In this document: one piece after another, positions 54,866 through 64,000 of the stretch
Numbering within the stretch: the stretch's first letter is position 1
Layout: each line of letters opens with the position of its first letter
Source of the DNA: Bacillota bacterium
GTDB lineage: Bacteria; Bacillota; Clostridia; Lachnospirales; Lachnospiraceae
DNA: 64,000 bases
Assembly (NCBI GenBank): GCA_023435895.1
Contig: JAEZLH010000004.1
Span: 171,816 to 235,815, forward strand
Reading direction: 5' to 3'
Made by a program: the position numbers and the translations under genes
Notes under the pieces: generated by a model
Told to the model about the DNA's origin: nothing
Database searches by the model: none
The model's input: only the letters and a program-made list of their open reading frames with translations

Positions 54866-55858
54866 CTAACTCAGGCTTACCTTATCAATTTTTGATAATT
54901 CCTCTGCTGAGAAATGGGTATTTTGAATTGTTTTCAAATTCTCAAGAATCTGCTCGGGCTTAGATGCACCAATAAGGACACTTGTAACAATGCCATCTCT
55001 CAGTATCCAGCTTAAAGCCATTTCAGCAAGGGATTGTCCTCGTTGATTTGCTATTTCTTTTAGGGAACGAAGCTGTTCCAGTCTCTCTGGAGTCAGGGCT
55101 TCGGCTTTTAGGAAGCGTTTGTCTGTTTTGATACGGCTATCTTCCGGGATTCCATCCAAATAACGGTCGGATAGAAGTCCTTGTTCGAGGGGACTAAAGG
55201 CGATGATTCCTTTTCCTAACTCGGCAGAGGAAGCTTTTAGACCATTGTTTTCAATGGTGCGATCTAATATGGAATATCTGTTTTGGTTAATCACAAAAGG
55301 ACAATGCAGCTCTTTTAGTATAGTAGAGGCCTTCTTTAGGGTAGAGCCGTCATAATTGGATAATCCCACATATAACGCCTTTCCACTTTTTACAATTTGA
55401 GCTAATGCCTCCATGGTCTCCTCAAGCGGAGTATAAGGGTCCATTCTATGGTGATAAAAGATATCCACATAAGGGAGGTTCAAGCGTAGAAGACTTTGAT
55501 CCAAACTGGATATCAGATATTTTCTGCTTCCCCCATCTCCATAGGGGCCCTCCCACATTCCATAACCGGCTTTGGTGCTTATGATGAGCTGCTCCCTGTA
55601 TGCACCAAGCTCCTCTTTAAGAATGATTCCAAAATTCTTTTCTGCACTTCCGGGTGCCGGTCCGTAATTATTTGCTAGATCAAAGTGGGTGATGCCATTG
55701 TCAAAAGCAGTAAAACATAATTGCTTCATGTTATTGTAATTACCGGTATCCCCAAAGTTGTGCCATAGCCCAAGGGAGATGGCGGGTAATTTCAAACCGC
55801 TGATTCCACAGTTAGGATAAGACATTTTTTCATAACGAGTATCATTTGCCAAATACAA
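54866..55858 (-). CDS. Aldo/keto reductase, YghZ-like
   Basis: 330 residues. NADPH-dependent oxidoreductase TIM barrel with the catalytic tetrad: FDLANNYGPAPGSAEKNFG (Asp and Tyr), ISTKAGYG (Lys) and YHHRMD (His). The C-terminal VLIGASKPEQILENL is the cofactor-binding end. The G-P-A-P-G-S-A-E segment and length match the L-glyceraldehyde-3-phosphate reductase (YghZ) subgroup, which acts on methylglyoxal and related aldehydes. It is divergent from a MerR gene, whose product probably controls it. Confidence 0.9.
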   Translation of the reverse strand: MYLANDTRYEKMSYPNCGISGLKLPAISLGLWHNFGDTGNYNNMKQLCFTAFDNGITHFDLANNYGPAPGSAEKNFGIILKEELGAYREQLIISTKAGYGMWEGPYGDGGSRKYLISSLDQSLLRLNLPYVDIFYHHRMDPYTPLEETMEALAQIVKSGKALYVGLSNYDGSTLKKASTILKELHCPFVINQNRYSILDRTIENNGLKASSAELGKGIIAFSPLEQGLLSDRYLDGIPEDSRIKTDKRFLKAEALTPERLEQLRSLKEIANQRGQSLAEMALSWILRDGIVTSVLIGASKPEQILENLKTIQNTHFSAEELSKIDKVSLS

Positions 55859-55983
55859 TATAGTTACCTCCTTAGATATAAAGATTCAGTTAACTGCAAA
55901 GAACTTTGAATGTAAGCTGTAAACACATTTACATAAGACCATAGAAGTTACTTCGCAATTATATAAAATATTTCTATTTACAA

Positions 55984-56014
55984 AGGATAACACTTAAAGT
56001 ATGCTTTAGGTCAA
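55984..56014 (-). promoter_or_regulatory. MerR-type promoter/operator for the aldo-keto reductase
   Basis: On the minus strand: TTGACC (56009-56014), a 19-base spacer, TATCCT (55984-55989). The overlong spacer carries the dyad CTTAAAG-TATG-CTTTAGG (55993-56010, read on plus). This is the classic arrangement activated by MerR-family regulators, and the divergent gene encodes one. Three copies of an AAAACTTACTAT-type 12-mer lie just upstream (56026-56061). Confidence 0.7.
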
Positions 56015-56215
56015 GTGCGTTATTATAAAACTTACTATAAAACTTACTATAAAACGTACTAGAATGTATATAAATAAAATGTATTAGAAGTATTTACATA
56101 TGAGAAAATCAGTGAGCGTTAATATTTGTAGTATATCATTTTTAAGCAACTGGTATAGTTAATTAGAAGGCTAAGTGCTTTTCTTTTACAATGGCATGAC
56201 ATAGAAGGGAGAAAG

Positions 56216-56647
56216 ATGAAAACCTATACAATTAAAGAAATATCTGAGCTGTTTCAAATGCCTTCCTCTACACTAAGATACTACGAAGAGATTGGTTTAT
56301 TAACGAATGTGAGTCGAACCTCTTCCGGTCAACGGATTTATCAAGAGTGTCATATAAACAGGCTGAAAACCTTATGCTGCTTTAAAAGAACAGGAATGAC
56401 AATCTCTCAGTTGTTAACTTTTTTTGATTATGAAGAAAAAGAGACGGAACATATTGATGATATTTTATCATTGCTTACTAATCAGAAGCAAACAACTTGG
56501 GAGCAGCTAGTTAAGCTTCAGAGTGACTATCAGCATATTCAGCGGAAGTTATCTTATTTTAGTGATATAAAAACTGCAAAAGAAACACATACTTCTATGC
56601 CACAGTGGAAGGATTATAGAAATAGAACCTACGATATATTTAAGTAG
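56216..56647 (+). CDS. MerR-family transcriptional regulator
   Basis: 143 residues. The N-terminal winged helix reads YTIKEISELFQMPSSTLRYYEEIGLL with RTSSGQRIYQECHINRLKTL, followed by a coiled-coil dimerisation helix (~80-120). No C-terminal cysteines are suited to metal binding, so it probably responds to small molecules or stress. GAAGGGAGAAAG precedes the ATG. It likely activates the divergent aldo-keto reductase promoter with its 19-bp spacer and may control itself. Confidence 0.9.
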   Translation: MKTYTIKEISELFQMPSSTLRYYEEIGLLTNVSRTSSGQRIYQECHINRLKTLCCFKRTGMTISQLLTFFDYEEKETEHIDDILSLLTNQKQTTWEQLVKLQSDYQHIQRKLSYFSDIKTAKETHTSMPQWKDYRNRTYDIFK

Positions 56648-56751
56648 TAGTGATAATGAGATTTGTTGAATTTCATATAAGTAGAGATAAAGAGTACAGT
56701 TTTCTTGTTTGATTGTATTTACATAAAAGAAATTCAGTGTTCCGATTTATT

Positions 56752-56796
56752 ATAATCCATATATGGATATTTCATATATGGATTATTTTTATGTAA
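56752..56796 (+). terminator. Terminator after the merR gene
   Basis: ATAATCCATATATG and CATATATGGATTAT arms, perfect over 14 bases, followed by TTTTTATG. Confidence 0.85.
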
Positions 56797-57025
56797 AAAT
56801 AGCTCGATTACTAAATTTAATATAAGAATTTTGGTAATATTACACAAATAATCAATTCAAATGCTAATATACGTGCATACATCTGTCCAAATAGATTTTA
56901 TATAATGAAAATATACGATTAATGATTAATAAATAATATCGACACTGCTGTCTTTCATATAAGAAGGAGGGGGGAAACGAAGGTTAATAAACTGAGAAAT
57001 ATTTTGGGGAAGAAAGTTAATATCA

Positions 57026-57053
57026 CATTAGTCACCAGTATCACTGACTAATG
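57026..57053 (+). promoter_or_regulatory. Leader hairpin before the giant secreted protein gene
   Basis: Arms CATTAGTC (57026-57033) and GACTAATG (57046-57053) around a 12-base loop, 17 bases before the AAAGGAGGAG ribosome binding site. A second purine-rich AAGGAGGGGGG stands at ~56963-56973 with no start codon in reach. A TATAAT at 56901-56906 could be the -10, without a clear -35. Confidence 0.4.
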
Positions 57054-57082
57054 CTTGATAGAATATCAAAGGAGGAGAAAAA

Positions 57083-60000
57083 ATGTTATTTAACAAAAGT
57101 AAGAAGAAAATGAGATTACTATCCGGTTTACTAGCATTTTTAGTGTTTTTTGCACAATTGTCTATTACCTTTCCTGTAAGAGTTCAAGGGGCTACAGAGG
57201 GACAGACGGCTGCTGAGACATTAAAGGTATATCCAGCACCGTCGGGAGCTACGCTGAATACAACTTATACAGTAAAAGTAAGGGAGCCAGGCGGAGAATG
57301 GAAAGATTTAGATGAATATCAAACTACTGTGGGAGGATATACGCCTTCCAGTGCGTCCTTTGCTTATTTTGATTCTGATGGACCGGTTGAAGTGTCGGTT
57401 ACCAATAATAGCGGTGCCATATCACAAGCAGCTGTAAGACCATTGAGTAGAAATATTACACCTACGATAAGCGGTAATACAATGAATTTTACTGTTTCAG
57501 AGCCAATGAAGCTATCGGTGGAGATTAATGGGAATGTTCAAAACAACCTGTCGTTATTTGTAAATCCGATAGAAGTAAATGCTCCCAGTCCTACGGATCC
57601 TAATGTTATATATCTTGGACCCGGTATTTATAATCAAAACTATACCGTACCGAGCGGAAAGACACTTTATATCGCTGGTGGCGCCATTGTAAAGGGCACA
57701 GTCTATATGGATAACGCAACAAACGTGAAACTTATGGGTCGAGGAATTATTGACCATCCGGCATGGAAAGCGGTATCCGCTGATTATTCTAATCAGGTTA
57801 CGATTGACGGCGTTATTGTAAATGATTACGGTGAAGGTAATAATGGAGGCTGTGCAATCGAGTTGGGGAATAGCTCCAATGTCACAGTCAATAATTTCAA
57901 GGGCTTTAGTTATAGAAAATGGACGGACGGTATAGATACCTTCGGTGTTACTAATGTTTCGATTAATGACATATTCATGCGTACTGGTGACGATTGCATA
58001 GCTCTATATTCATCGCGTGCCAATGGCGGAAGGCTTTGGTCAGGCGATTCTCAGAATATCAGTATCACAAATTCTGTACTCATGCCGGATGTTGCGCGAC
58101 CAATTAATATGGGTACTCATGGTGACCCTAGCCAACCTGGTGGAGGAGAAACAATTGATACGATTAACATTTCAAATATAGATATCCTCGAACATAACAC
58201 GGCAGTCAAAGCAAATATTGCTCCGATTCAAGTATTTGTAGGGGATGGAAACTTGATTACTAATGTAAATTTTACTGATATCCGTACAGAAGATGCTTGT
58301 GTCGGAAGTTTTATAAATATGTCAGTAAGCAAGGGACCTGATCATAGCACTCCTGGTCGCGGTTTGAATAATTTCTATTTTAAAAATATTACTTATACAG
58401 GCATTGCATCAGGAAGTTCTCAAGTAGTAGGTTATGATGCTACTCATCTTGCTCAAAACGTGACCTTTGAAAATTTAAAAATGAATGGAAATTTAATTTT
58501 AAATGCAACAGATGGAAAATTTAATGTTAATAGCTATACCAAAAACCTGAATTTTATCGCACAAGGAGCCGATAGACCTTCTACGTCATCGATACCTTTT
58601 CCGAAATCGATTAATTTAGCATATAATAAGACTGCCGTATCGGATAGTTCATTATCTGGATTTCCTGCTTTTAAAGGAAATGATGGTAGTAACACTAGCC
58701 GTTGGAGTGCTGCTGACCAAAATGCCGGTCATTGGTGGACGGTAGATCTTGGCTCCAATATGAATATCACAGGTACCCAGGTTATGTGGGAAAAAAGCGA
58801 TTTATATCAGTATAAAATCGAATCCTCAAATGATAATATCAATTGGACGATGGAGGTTGACAAAACAGGTAATACAAATACGGATCAAATTCAAAACAAT
58901 GCCTTTATCAATACAGCAAGATATGTAAGGATTACCATAACAGGAATGCCGAATGATTCCAACGCCAGCTTTTATGATTTTCAAGTATTTGGGAAAGCAA
59001 ATAACTTGGCATTGAATAAAACGGCAGTTGCGGATAGCACACAATCAGGATATCCGGCTTCTAATGCAAGTGATAGTAATCCAACTTCTCTGTGGTGTGC
59101 AAATGATAATAATGATAACCATTGGTTATCGATCGATTTGGGTTCCAGCAAAGAAATTACATACGGAACTCAAGTATCTTGGGAGAAAAGTGATTTATAC
59201 AAGTATAAAATTGAAACATCAAATAACAATTCTGATTGGAAGACAGTAGTTGATAAAACAGATAATACAAGCAGTAGCCAGATTCAAACTGACTATTTTT
59301 CTGATACTGCAAGATACATAAGAATTACTGTAACTGGAGTTCCAAGCAGTTCTTCTGCAGCTATTTATGATTTTAAGGTGTTTGGTGATTTTAATAATTT
59401 GGCACAGGGGAAAGTTGCAACCTCGGATAGTTCACAACCATCAAATCCGGCATCAAAGGGTAATGACGGAAATATCAACTCTAAGTGGAGTGCTAATAAT
59501 GGCGATTCTGGTCATTGGTGGATGGTTGATTTGGGTTCCATTAAAAATATCACCAATGGTACACAGGTGATGTGGGAAAAGGGTAATGTTGTTTATCAAT
59601 ATAAAATTGAAACTTCAAACGATCTTTCTTCTTGGAGTGTAAGAGTTGATAAGAGCAATACCGTTACAGGCAATAATGGTAATTGTAACGCATCCCAAGT
59701 TCAAGCGGATTACTTTACTGCTTCAGCAAGATATGTCAGAATTTCAGTCTATGGAACTACAAATGATATTAGAGCTAGTTTCTATGATTTTCAAGTGTTG
59801 GGGGATACGAGTACAACAACTGAACCTGTCATAACAGGAAAAGGTGGTTTTGCTTCCCATATTGCACCCGGATCAAAGATAAAAATGGTAGTTAATCCGA
59901 ATAGGGATGTGACATGGAGTGTGACTGATGTTGAAGGAAATCCTACAACACTAGCAAATATTGATATAATTTCCGGTTTATTAACAGCTGGGGCTGTTGC

Positions 60001-63000
60001 AGGAACGATAAAAGTTGTTGCTACCTATTCAGACGGAGCAGTAAGCAGAATAATCAACATAGATACCTCTGAGTTGAAAACCGTAGATGATGGGGATGAA
60101 AGTATTCATTATACCCAGGGATCATCTGATACAAATTGGAGCATCATTGGCCATGAGAATGCATATGGAGGCTTTGAGACAACAATTAACCCTGCGTTAA
60201 ATGGACCCTATGAGTCGGAGGTAAAGGCAGAATTCACATTTATGGGCACTGGTGTTCAATGGATTGGTAAGTTGGCCGAGGGCGAAGCAATTGTAGACGT
60301 GTATATTGATGGCATAAAAATGGCGACGGTAGATCCATATAATGAAACTTCTATAAATCAGCATATAAATTATAGTATAGAGGGACTAGACTATGGAACA
60401 CACACGATTAAACTTGTAAATACAGGTAAAAAGAATATAGCATCTTCTGATAATCAATATAATTTAACTGTGGATGCATTCCGTTATCTTGATCCATCAA
60501 TTCAGTCGGTAACATTATATGCAGATAAAACAAGTATTGGATATGGAGACAAAGCAATTCTAAACCCGGCAGCAATATTAACAACCGGGGATGTGTTCGA
60601 TTTAACTTTGGGCAATGTCACTTACACAAGCTCGAAACCGATTGTAGCATCAGTAAATGCCAATGGTGTTGTAACAGCACTGAATTCCGGAACTACGAAT
60701 ATTACCGCAACGGTGGAGAAACATGGATTGGTAATGAGTTCAAACACATTAACGATTACTGTTACGCCAGATACCGCGATAGTAGCGGAAGCGGATGCGG
60801 ATGTTCATAGCTGGAAGGATGAGAAACAGAGAAATTACGGCTCAAAGAATGTTATGCTTGTACAATATAATGCAAAATTAGATCCAACAAGCACATTTAA
60901 CACATGGATGTATCATCCTGACAATGCATCCTACGATGGTCAAACAGATACCACGGATATGAAGGTAAGCTATTTGAGATTTGATTTAGCATCCGTTGAT
61001 AAAACCAAGGTAATAAAGAAAGCAGAATTAAGAGTAAGCAGTGCCACGGATTTGAGTTCTAAAAAATTGAGGGTACTTGGGGTAGATAATGTTAACTGGA
61101 AAGAAGGAACAAAAACCGGATTATCTCCCACCGCGGATGCAGTCCTCAATGATGGTTCTCTGGGAATTAATTTCTTTTGTCGTCCTCAACTGGGTTCGAC
61201 TGTGGTTGTAGGCAACGGAGGTAAAGCAAATGAATCCTCGGCTCTAGATATTACTAATTACATTAAGAGCATAACAGGGAATAAGGTGACGGTTGCTTTA
61301 GAATCTGACAGTAGTAATGGAACCACAGCATATTCCTTAAATACAAGAGAAAGTACGAATGCAGCATATCGGCCAACGCTTTTCATCACCTATTATACAG
61401 CGGATGAAATGGTTTCAAATCTGGCAAGTGCGATTACAGGAATTCCGGCACCTGAGAAGGATGCTACAAAACTGACCTTACCATCCGTTCCAGAAGGTTA
61501 TTCGATTACGATGAAGTCAGTGGCTCCGGAAGGAATTGTAAGTATGGATCAAACTATTGTGCCTCCGGCAGCACCGGTTACAGTAAATGTAATATTCACT
61601 ATTACGGATAATGTGACTAGATTTACCGCGGATACTTTAAGCATTCCTATTACTGTTCCGGGGAGAACATTAAAGACCAATGCAGATTTAAATCTTATTG
61701 AGGTGGATGGAGAACCGTTAAGTGGGTTTGAAGCAGGTACCACGGACTATACCATAAGGTTACCTTACGGAACAACTCAAATACCGGTAGTATCAGGTTC
61801 AATTGCAGATTTAAGTTCAAGTGCAGTTGTAACTCAAGCCTCTTCCGTGAATGGGAGTGCAATTATTACTGTTACTGCAGAGGATGGAACAACTACAAAG
61901 AGTTATACCGTTAAGTTTGAGACAGAGAAGAATAATGATGCAACCTTAAAAGGGATTATGGTAAATGAAGTATCAGTGGAAGGCTTTGCTCCTGAAACAA
62001 CAAGTTACACTGTAAGATTACCCTATGGAACAATTCAGATTCCCGAGGTAACCGGAACTGCAACAGATGAGAATGCAAAGGTAGTAGTAACCCAAGCTTC
62101 CTCTGTAACCGGAAGTGCAATAATAGAAGTGACAGCAGAGGACGGAACAACTACAAAGAGCTATACCGTTCAGTTTGAGACAGAGAAGAATAATGATGCG
62201 ACCTTAAACGGAATTATAGTAAACGAGGTAGCAGTGGAAGGATTTGCTCCTGAAACAACAAGCTACACCGTAATACTACCCTATGGAACAACTCAGCTTC
62301 CGGAGGTAACCGGAACAGCAACAGATGAGAATGCAAAGGTAGTAGTGACTCAAGCATCTTCTGTGACAGGAAGTGCAATGATAGAAGTTACCGCAGAGGA
62401 TGGAATAACCACAAAGAGCTATACTGTTCAGTTTGAGGTAGGGAAGAATAATGATGCAACCTTAAACGGAATCACCATTGACGGAAAAGAGTTAAGTGGG
62501 TTTGCAGGAAGCACAACAAGCTATACAGTAAGATTACCCTATGGAACAACTCAGATTCCTGTAGTAACTGGAACTGCAACAGATGAAAATACAAAGATAG
62601 TAGTAACCCAAGCCTCCACTGTAACCGGAAGTGCGGTGATTGAAGTAACAGCCGAGGATGGAACAACCACAAAGAGCTATACCGTTAAGTTTGAGGTAGA
62701 GAAAAATAATGATGCAACCTTAAAAGGAATCACGATTGACGGAAAAGCGTTAAGTGGATTTGTAGGAAGCACAACAAGCTATACAGTAAGATTACCCTAT
62801 GGAACAACTCAGGTTCCTGTAGTAACCGGAATTGTTACAGATGAGAATGCAAAGATAGTAGTAACCCAAGCCTCCACAGTAACCGGAAGTGCGGTTATAG
62901 AAGTAACATCAGAGGATGGAACAACCACGAAGAGTTATACCGTAAAGTTTGAGGTAGAGAAAAATAATGATGCAACCTTAAAGGGAATCACGATTGACGG

Positions 63001-64000
63001 AAAGAACTTAAGTGGATTTGCAGGAAGCACAACAAGTTACATTGTAAAATTACCCTATGGAACAACTCGGATTCCTGTAGTAACCGGAATTGCAACTGAC
63101 AATAACGCAAAGATAAAAGTAACGCAAGCCTCCTCTGTAAACGGAACAGCAGTTATAGAAGTTACAGCAGAGGATGGAACAACCACAAAGAGCTATACCG
63201 TTAAGTTTGAGGTAGAGAAGAATAATGATGCAACCTTAAAGGGAATCACGATTGACGGAAAAGCGTTAAGCGGATTTGCAGGAAGCACAACAAGTTATAT
63301 TGTAAAATTACCCTATGGATCAGCTCAGATTCCTGTAGTAGCCGGAACTGCAACCGACAACAACGCAAAGATAAAAGTAACCCAAGCCTCCACCGTAACA
63401 GGGACTGCAATCATAGAAGTTACAGCAGAGGATGGAACAACCACAAAGAGCTATACCGTTAAGTTTGAGGTAGAGAAAAATAGTGATGCGACCTTAAAGG
63501 GAATCACCATTGATGGAAAAGCGTTAAGTGGATTTGCAGGAAGTACAACAAGTTATATCATAAGATTACCCTATGGAACAAAGCAAATCCCTGTAGTAAT
63601 CGGAACTGCAACGGATAAGAACGCGAAAGTAGTAGTAAGTCAAGCATCGTCCGTAACCGGTAGTGCAGTAATAGCCGTAACAGCAGAGAACGGAACCACC
63701 AAGAAGAGCTATAATGTGAAATTTACAGTAGCAAAGAATAGTGATGCAACCTTAAAGGGAATTACAGTAGGAGGAAAAGCTTTAAGTGGATTCACAGGAA
63801 GTAAAACAAGCTATACCATAATATTGCCTTATGGAACCAAGAAAGCGTCCGTAATCGCAGCAACCGCAACGGATAAGAACGCGAAAGTAGTAGTAAGTCA
63901 AGCATCTTCTGTAACCGGTAGTGCAGTAATTACCGTAACAGCAGAGAATGGAACCACCAAGAAAACCTATACAGTGAAATTTACAGTAGCAAAGAATAGT
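57083..64000 (+). CDS. Giant secreted multidomain polysaccharide-active protein (3' end beyond window)
   Basis: Open from ATG 57083 (after AAAGGAGGAG) to the last base: 2306 residues and no stop. Signal peptide ~1-38; N-terminal beta domain to ~165; right-handed beta-helix ~170-495 with TDGID (~281), TGDDCIAL (~301) and GTHGD (~344), resembling clan GH-N enzymes (GH28/GH49). Next come three discoidin/CBM32-like repeats (~510-639, 640-769, 770-911), each with HWW/HWL, DLGS, QVxWEKS and RYVRI landmarks. Then an Ig-like domain (~920-996), a jelly-roll-like domain (~997-1143), a BIG2-like domain (~1143-1228), a CBM96-like domain (~1232-1437) and, from 1533, cadherin-like beta-sandwich repeats. 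It probably degrades or binds plant or host polysaccharide outside the cell. The catalytic class is uncertain. Confidence 0.85.
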   Translation, partial: MLFNKSKKKMRLLSGLLAFLVFFAQLSITFPVRVQGATEGQTAAETLKVYPAPSGATLNTTYTVKVREPGGEWKDLDEYQTTVGGYTPSSASFAYFDSDGPVEVSVTNNSGAISQAAVRPLSRNITPTISGNTMNFTVSEPMKLSVEINGNVQNNLSLFVNPIEVNAPSPTDPNVIYLGPGIYNQNYTVPSGKTLYIAGGAIVKGTVYMDNATNVKLMGRGIIDHPAWKAVSADYSNQVTIDGVIVNDYGEGNNGGCAIELGNSSNVTVNNFKGFSYRKWTDGIDTFGVTNVSINDIFMRTGDDCIALYSSRANGGRLWSGDSQNISITNSVLMPDVARPINMGTHGDPSQPGGGETIDTINISNIDILEHNTAVKANIAPIQVFVGDGNLITNVNFTDIRTEDACVGSFINMSVSKGPDHSTPGRGLNNFYFKNITYTGIASGSSQVVGYDATHLAQNVTFENLKMNGNLILNATDGKFNVNSYTKNLNFIAQGADRPSTSSIPFPKSINLAYNKTAVSDSSLSGFPAFKGNDGSNTSRWSAADQNAGHWWTVDLGSNMNITGTQVMWEKSDLYQYKIESSNDNINWTMEVDKTGNTNTDQIQNNAFINTARYVRITITGMPNDSNASFYDFQVFGKANNLALNKTAVADSTQSGYPASNASDSNPTSLWCANDNNDNHWLSIDLGSSKEITYGTQVSWEKSDLYKYKIETSNNNSDWKTVVDKTDNTSSSQIQTDYFSDTARYIRITVTGVPSSSSAAIYDFKVFGDFNNLAQGKVATSDSSQPSNPASKGNDGNINSKWSANNGDSGHWWMVDLGSIKNITNGTQVMWEKGNVVYQYKIETSNDLSSWSVRVDKSNTVTGNNGNCNASQVQADYFTASARYVRISVYGTTNDIRASFYDFQVLGDTSTTTEPVITGKGGFASHIAPGSKIKMVVNPNRDVTWSVTDVEGNPTTLANIDIISGLLTAGAVAGTIKVVATYSDGAVSRIINIDTSELKTVDDGDESIHYTQGSSDTNWSIIGHENAYGGFETTINPALNGPYESEVKAEFTFMGTGVQWIGKLAEGEAIVDVYIDGIKMATVDPYNETSINQHINYSIEGLDYGTHTIKLVNTGKKNIASSDNQYNLTVDAFRYLDPSIQSVTLYADKTSIGYGDKAILNPAAILTTGDVFDLTLGNVTYTSSKPIVASVNANGVVTALNSGTTNITATVEKHGLVMSSNTLTITVTPDTAIVAEADADVHSWKDEKQRNYGSKNVMLVQYNAKLDPTSTFNTWMYHPDNASYDGQTDTTDMKVSYLRFDLASVDKTKVIKKAELRVSSATDLSSKKLRVLGVDNVNWKEGTKTGLSPTADAVLNDGSLGINFFCRPQLGSTVVVGNGGKANESSALDITNYIKSITGNKVTVALESDSSNGTTAYSLNTRESTNAAYRPTLFITYYTADEMVSNLASAITGIPAPEKDATKLTLPSVPEGYSITMKSVAPEGIVSMDQTIVPPAAPVTVNVIFTITDNVTRFTADTLSIPITVPGRTLKTNADLNLIEVDGEPLSGFEAGTTDYTIRLPYGTTQIPVVSGSIADLSSSAVVTQASSVNGSAIITVTAEDGTTTKSYTVKFETEKNNDATLKGIMVNEVSVEGFAPETTSYTVRLPYGTIQIPEVTGTATDENAKVVVTQASSVTGSAIIEVTAEDGTTTKSYTVQFETEKNNDATLNGIIVNEVAVEGFAPETTSYTVILPYGTTQLPEVTGTATDENAKVVVTQASSVTGSAMIEVTAEDGITTKSYTVQFEVGKNNDATLNGITIDGKELSGFAGSTTSYTVRLPYGTTQIPVVTGTATDENTKIVVTQASTVTGSAVIEVTAEDGTTTKSYTVKFEVEKNNDATLKGITIDGKALSGFVGSTTSYTVRLPYGTTQVPVVTGIVTDENAKIVVTQASTVTGSAVIEVTSEDGTTTKSYTVKFEVEKNNDATLKGITIDGKNLSGFAGSTTSYIVKLPYGTTRIPVVTGIATDNNAKIKVTQASSVNGTAVIEVTAEDGTTTKSYTVKFEVEKNNDATLKGITIDGKALSGFAGSTTSYIVKLPYGSAQIPVVAGTATDNNAKIKVTQASTVTGTAIIEVTAEDGTTTKSYTVKFEVEKNSDATLKGITIDGKALSGFAGSTTSYIIRLPYGTKQIPVVIGTATDKNAKVVVSQASSVTGSAVIAVTAENGTTKKSYNVKFTVAKNSDATLKGITVGGKALSGFTGSKTSYTIILPYGTKKASVIAATATDKNAKVVVSQASSVTGSAVITVTAENGTTKKTYTVKFTVAKNS
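61679..64000 (+). repeat. In-frame 258-bp tandem repeats (cadherin-like beta-sandwich units)
   Basis: Unit starts (Asn of the NxDATL motif) at 61679, 61931, 62189, 62447, 62705, 62963, 63221, 63479, 63737 and 63995. The first unit is 252 bp; all the others are exactly 258 bp (86 residues). Landmarks in each are LPYG, VTQASS or VSQASS, and TAEDGTTTKSYTVKF. Middle units are nearly identical at DNA level; the last two differ more (KKSYNVKFTVAKNS). Confidence 0.97.

Noticed and set aside
61956..62150. Antisense leucine-rich ORFs in the 258-bp repeats (also at 62472)
   Set aside because: They recur with the repeat period and are complements of the cadherin-like coding repeats.

Overview
The window reads as chromosomal DNA of an AT-rich, anaerobic Gram-positive bacterium, most likely a Clostridia member of the family Lachnospiraceae. 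This is inferred from protein resemblance, the gene neighbourhood (uvrC, hprK, ROK glucokinase, murB, rapZ, whiA, an HPr-like gene, dnaE, pfkA), an [FeFe]-hydrogenase-type protein, AGGAGG-type ribosome binding sites and a large secreted polysaccharide-active protein. I see no tRNA, rRNA, CRISPR array, prophage or transposase gene.

Region 1 (1-19.6 kb) is a co-directional, tightly packed glycan-assembly cluster. It holds a GT4 glycosyltransferase cut by the window edge, several GT2-type transferases, a WbsX/GH99-like protein, a SAM methyltransferase, a kinase-like protein, a methyltransferase-like/kinase-like/cytidylyltransferase fusion, two TIM-barrel isomerase-like proteins and a pyruvyltransferase-like protein. 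It continues with a secreted protein, a TPR-type glycosyltransferase and a protein resembling the motility-associated (Maf) family. Eight of these proteins, with unrelated catalytic domains, end in the same kind of ~90-110-residue Rossmann-like module. This is the most interesting feature of the window: it suggests a shared docking or ligand-sensing tail that marks the enzymes of one pathway. The fusion protein, which contains a split neighbour's domains plus a CDP-forming domain, points to a CDP-activated phospho-substituent on a surface or flagellar glycan.

Region 2 (19.6-25 kb) has a 16-copy 14-bp tandem repeat, lspA, convergent pyrG with a leader that looks like a transcription attenuator, and ftsH. 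Region 3 (25-41 kb) is housekeeping: uvrC, hprK, glucokinase, murB, rapZ, whiA, an HPr-like protein with Glu at position 15 (Crh-like), dnaE, pfkA, an ABC exporter, and an ECF sigma/anti-sigma-like pair. Region 4 (41-57 kb) has a small acidic membrane protein, a GT4 lipid-type glycosyltransferase, a hemerythrin, an [FeFe]-hydrogenase-like protein, a VanZ-like protein, an M29 aminopeptidase, an ABC transporter, purM-purN-purD, and an aldo-keto reductase divergent from a MerR regulator, with a 19-bp-spacer promoter between them.

Region 5 (57.1-64 kb, running off the end) is one very long secreted protein: a beta-helix glycoside hydrolase domain, three discoidin-type carbohydrate-binding repeats, Ig-like domains, a CBM96-like domain and at least nine cadherin-like repeats with an exact 258-bp period at DNA level. 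A family of short palindromic intergenic repeats sharing a CAATGGCAATTTGCA-type core sits in most larger gaps between 20 and 53 kb.
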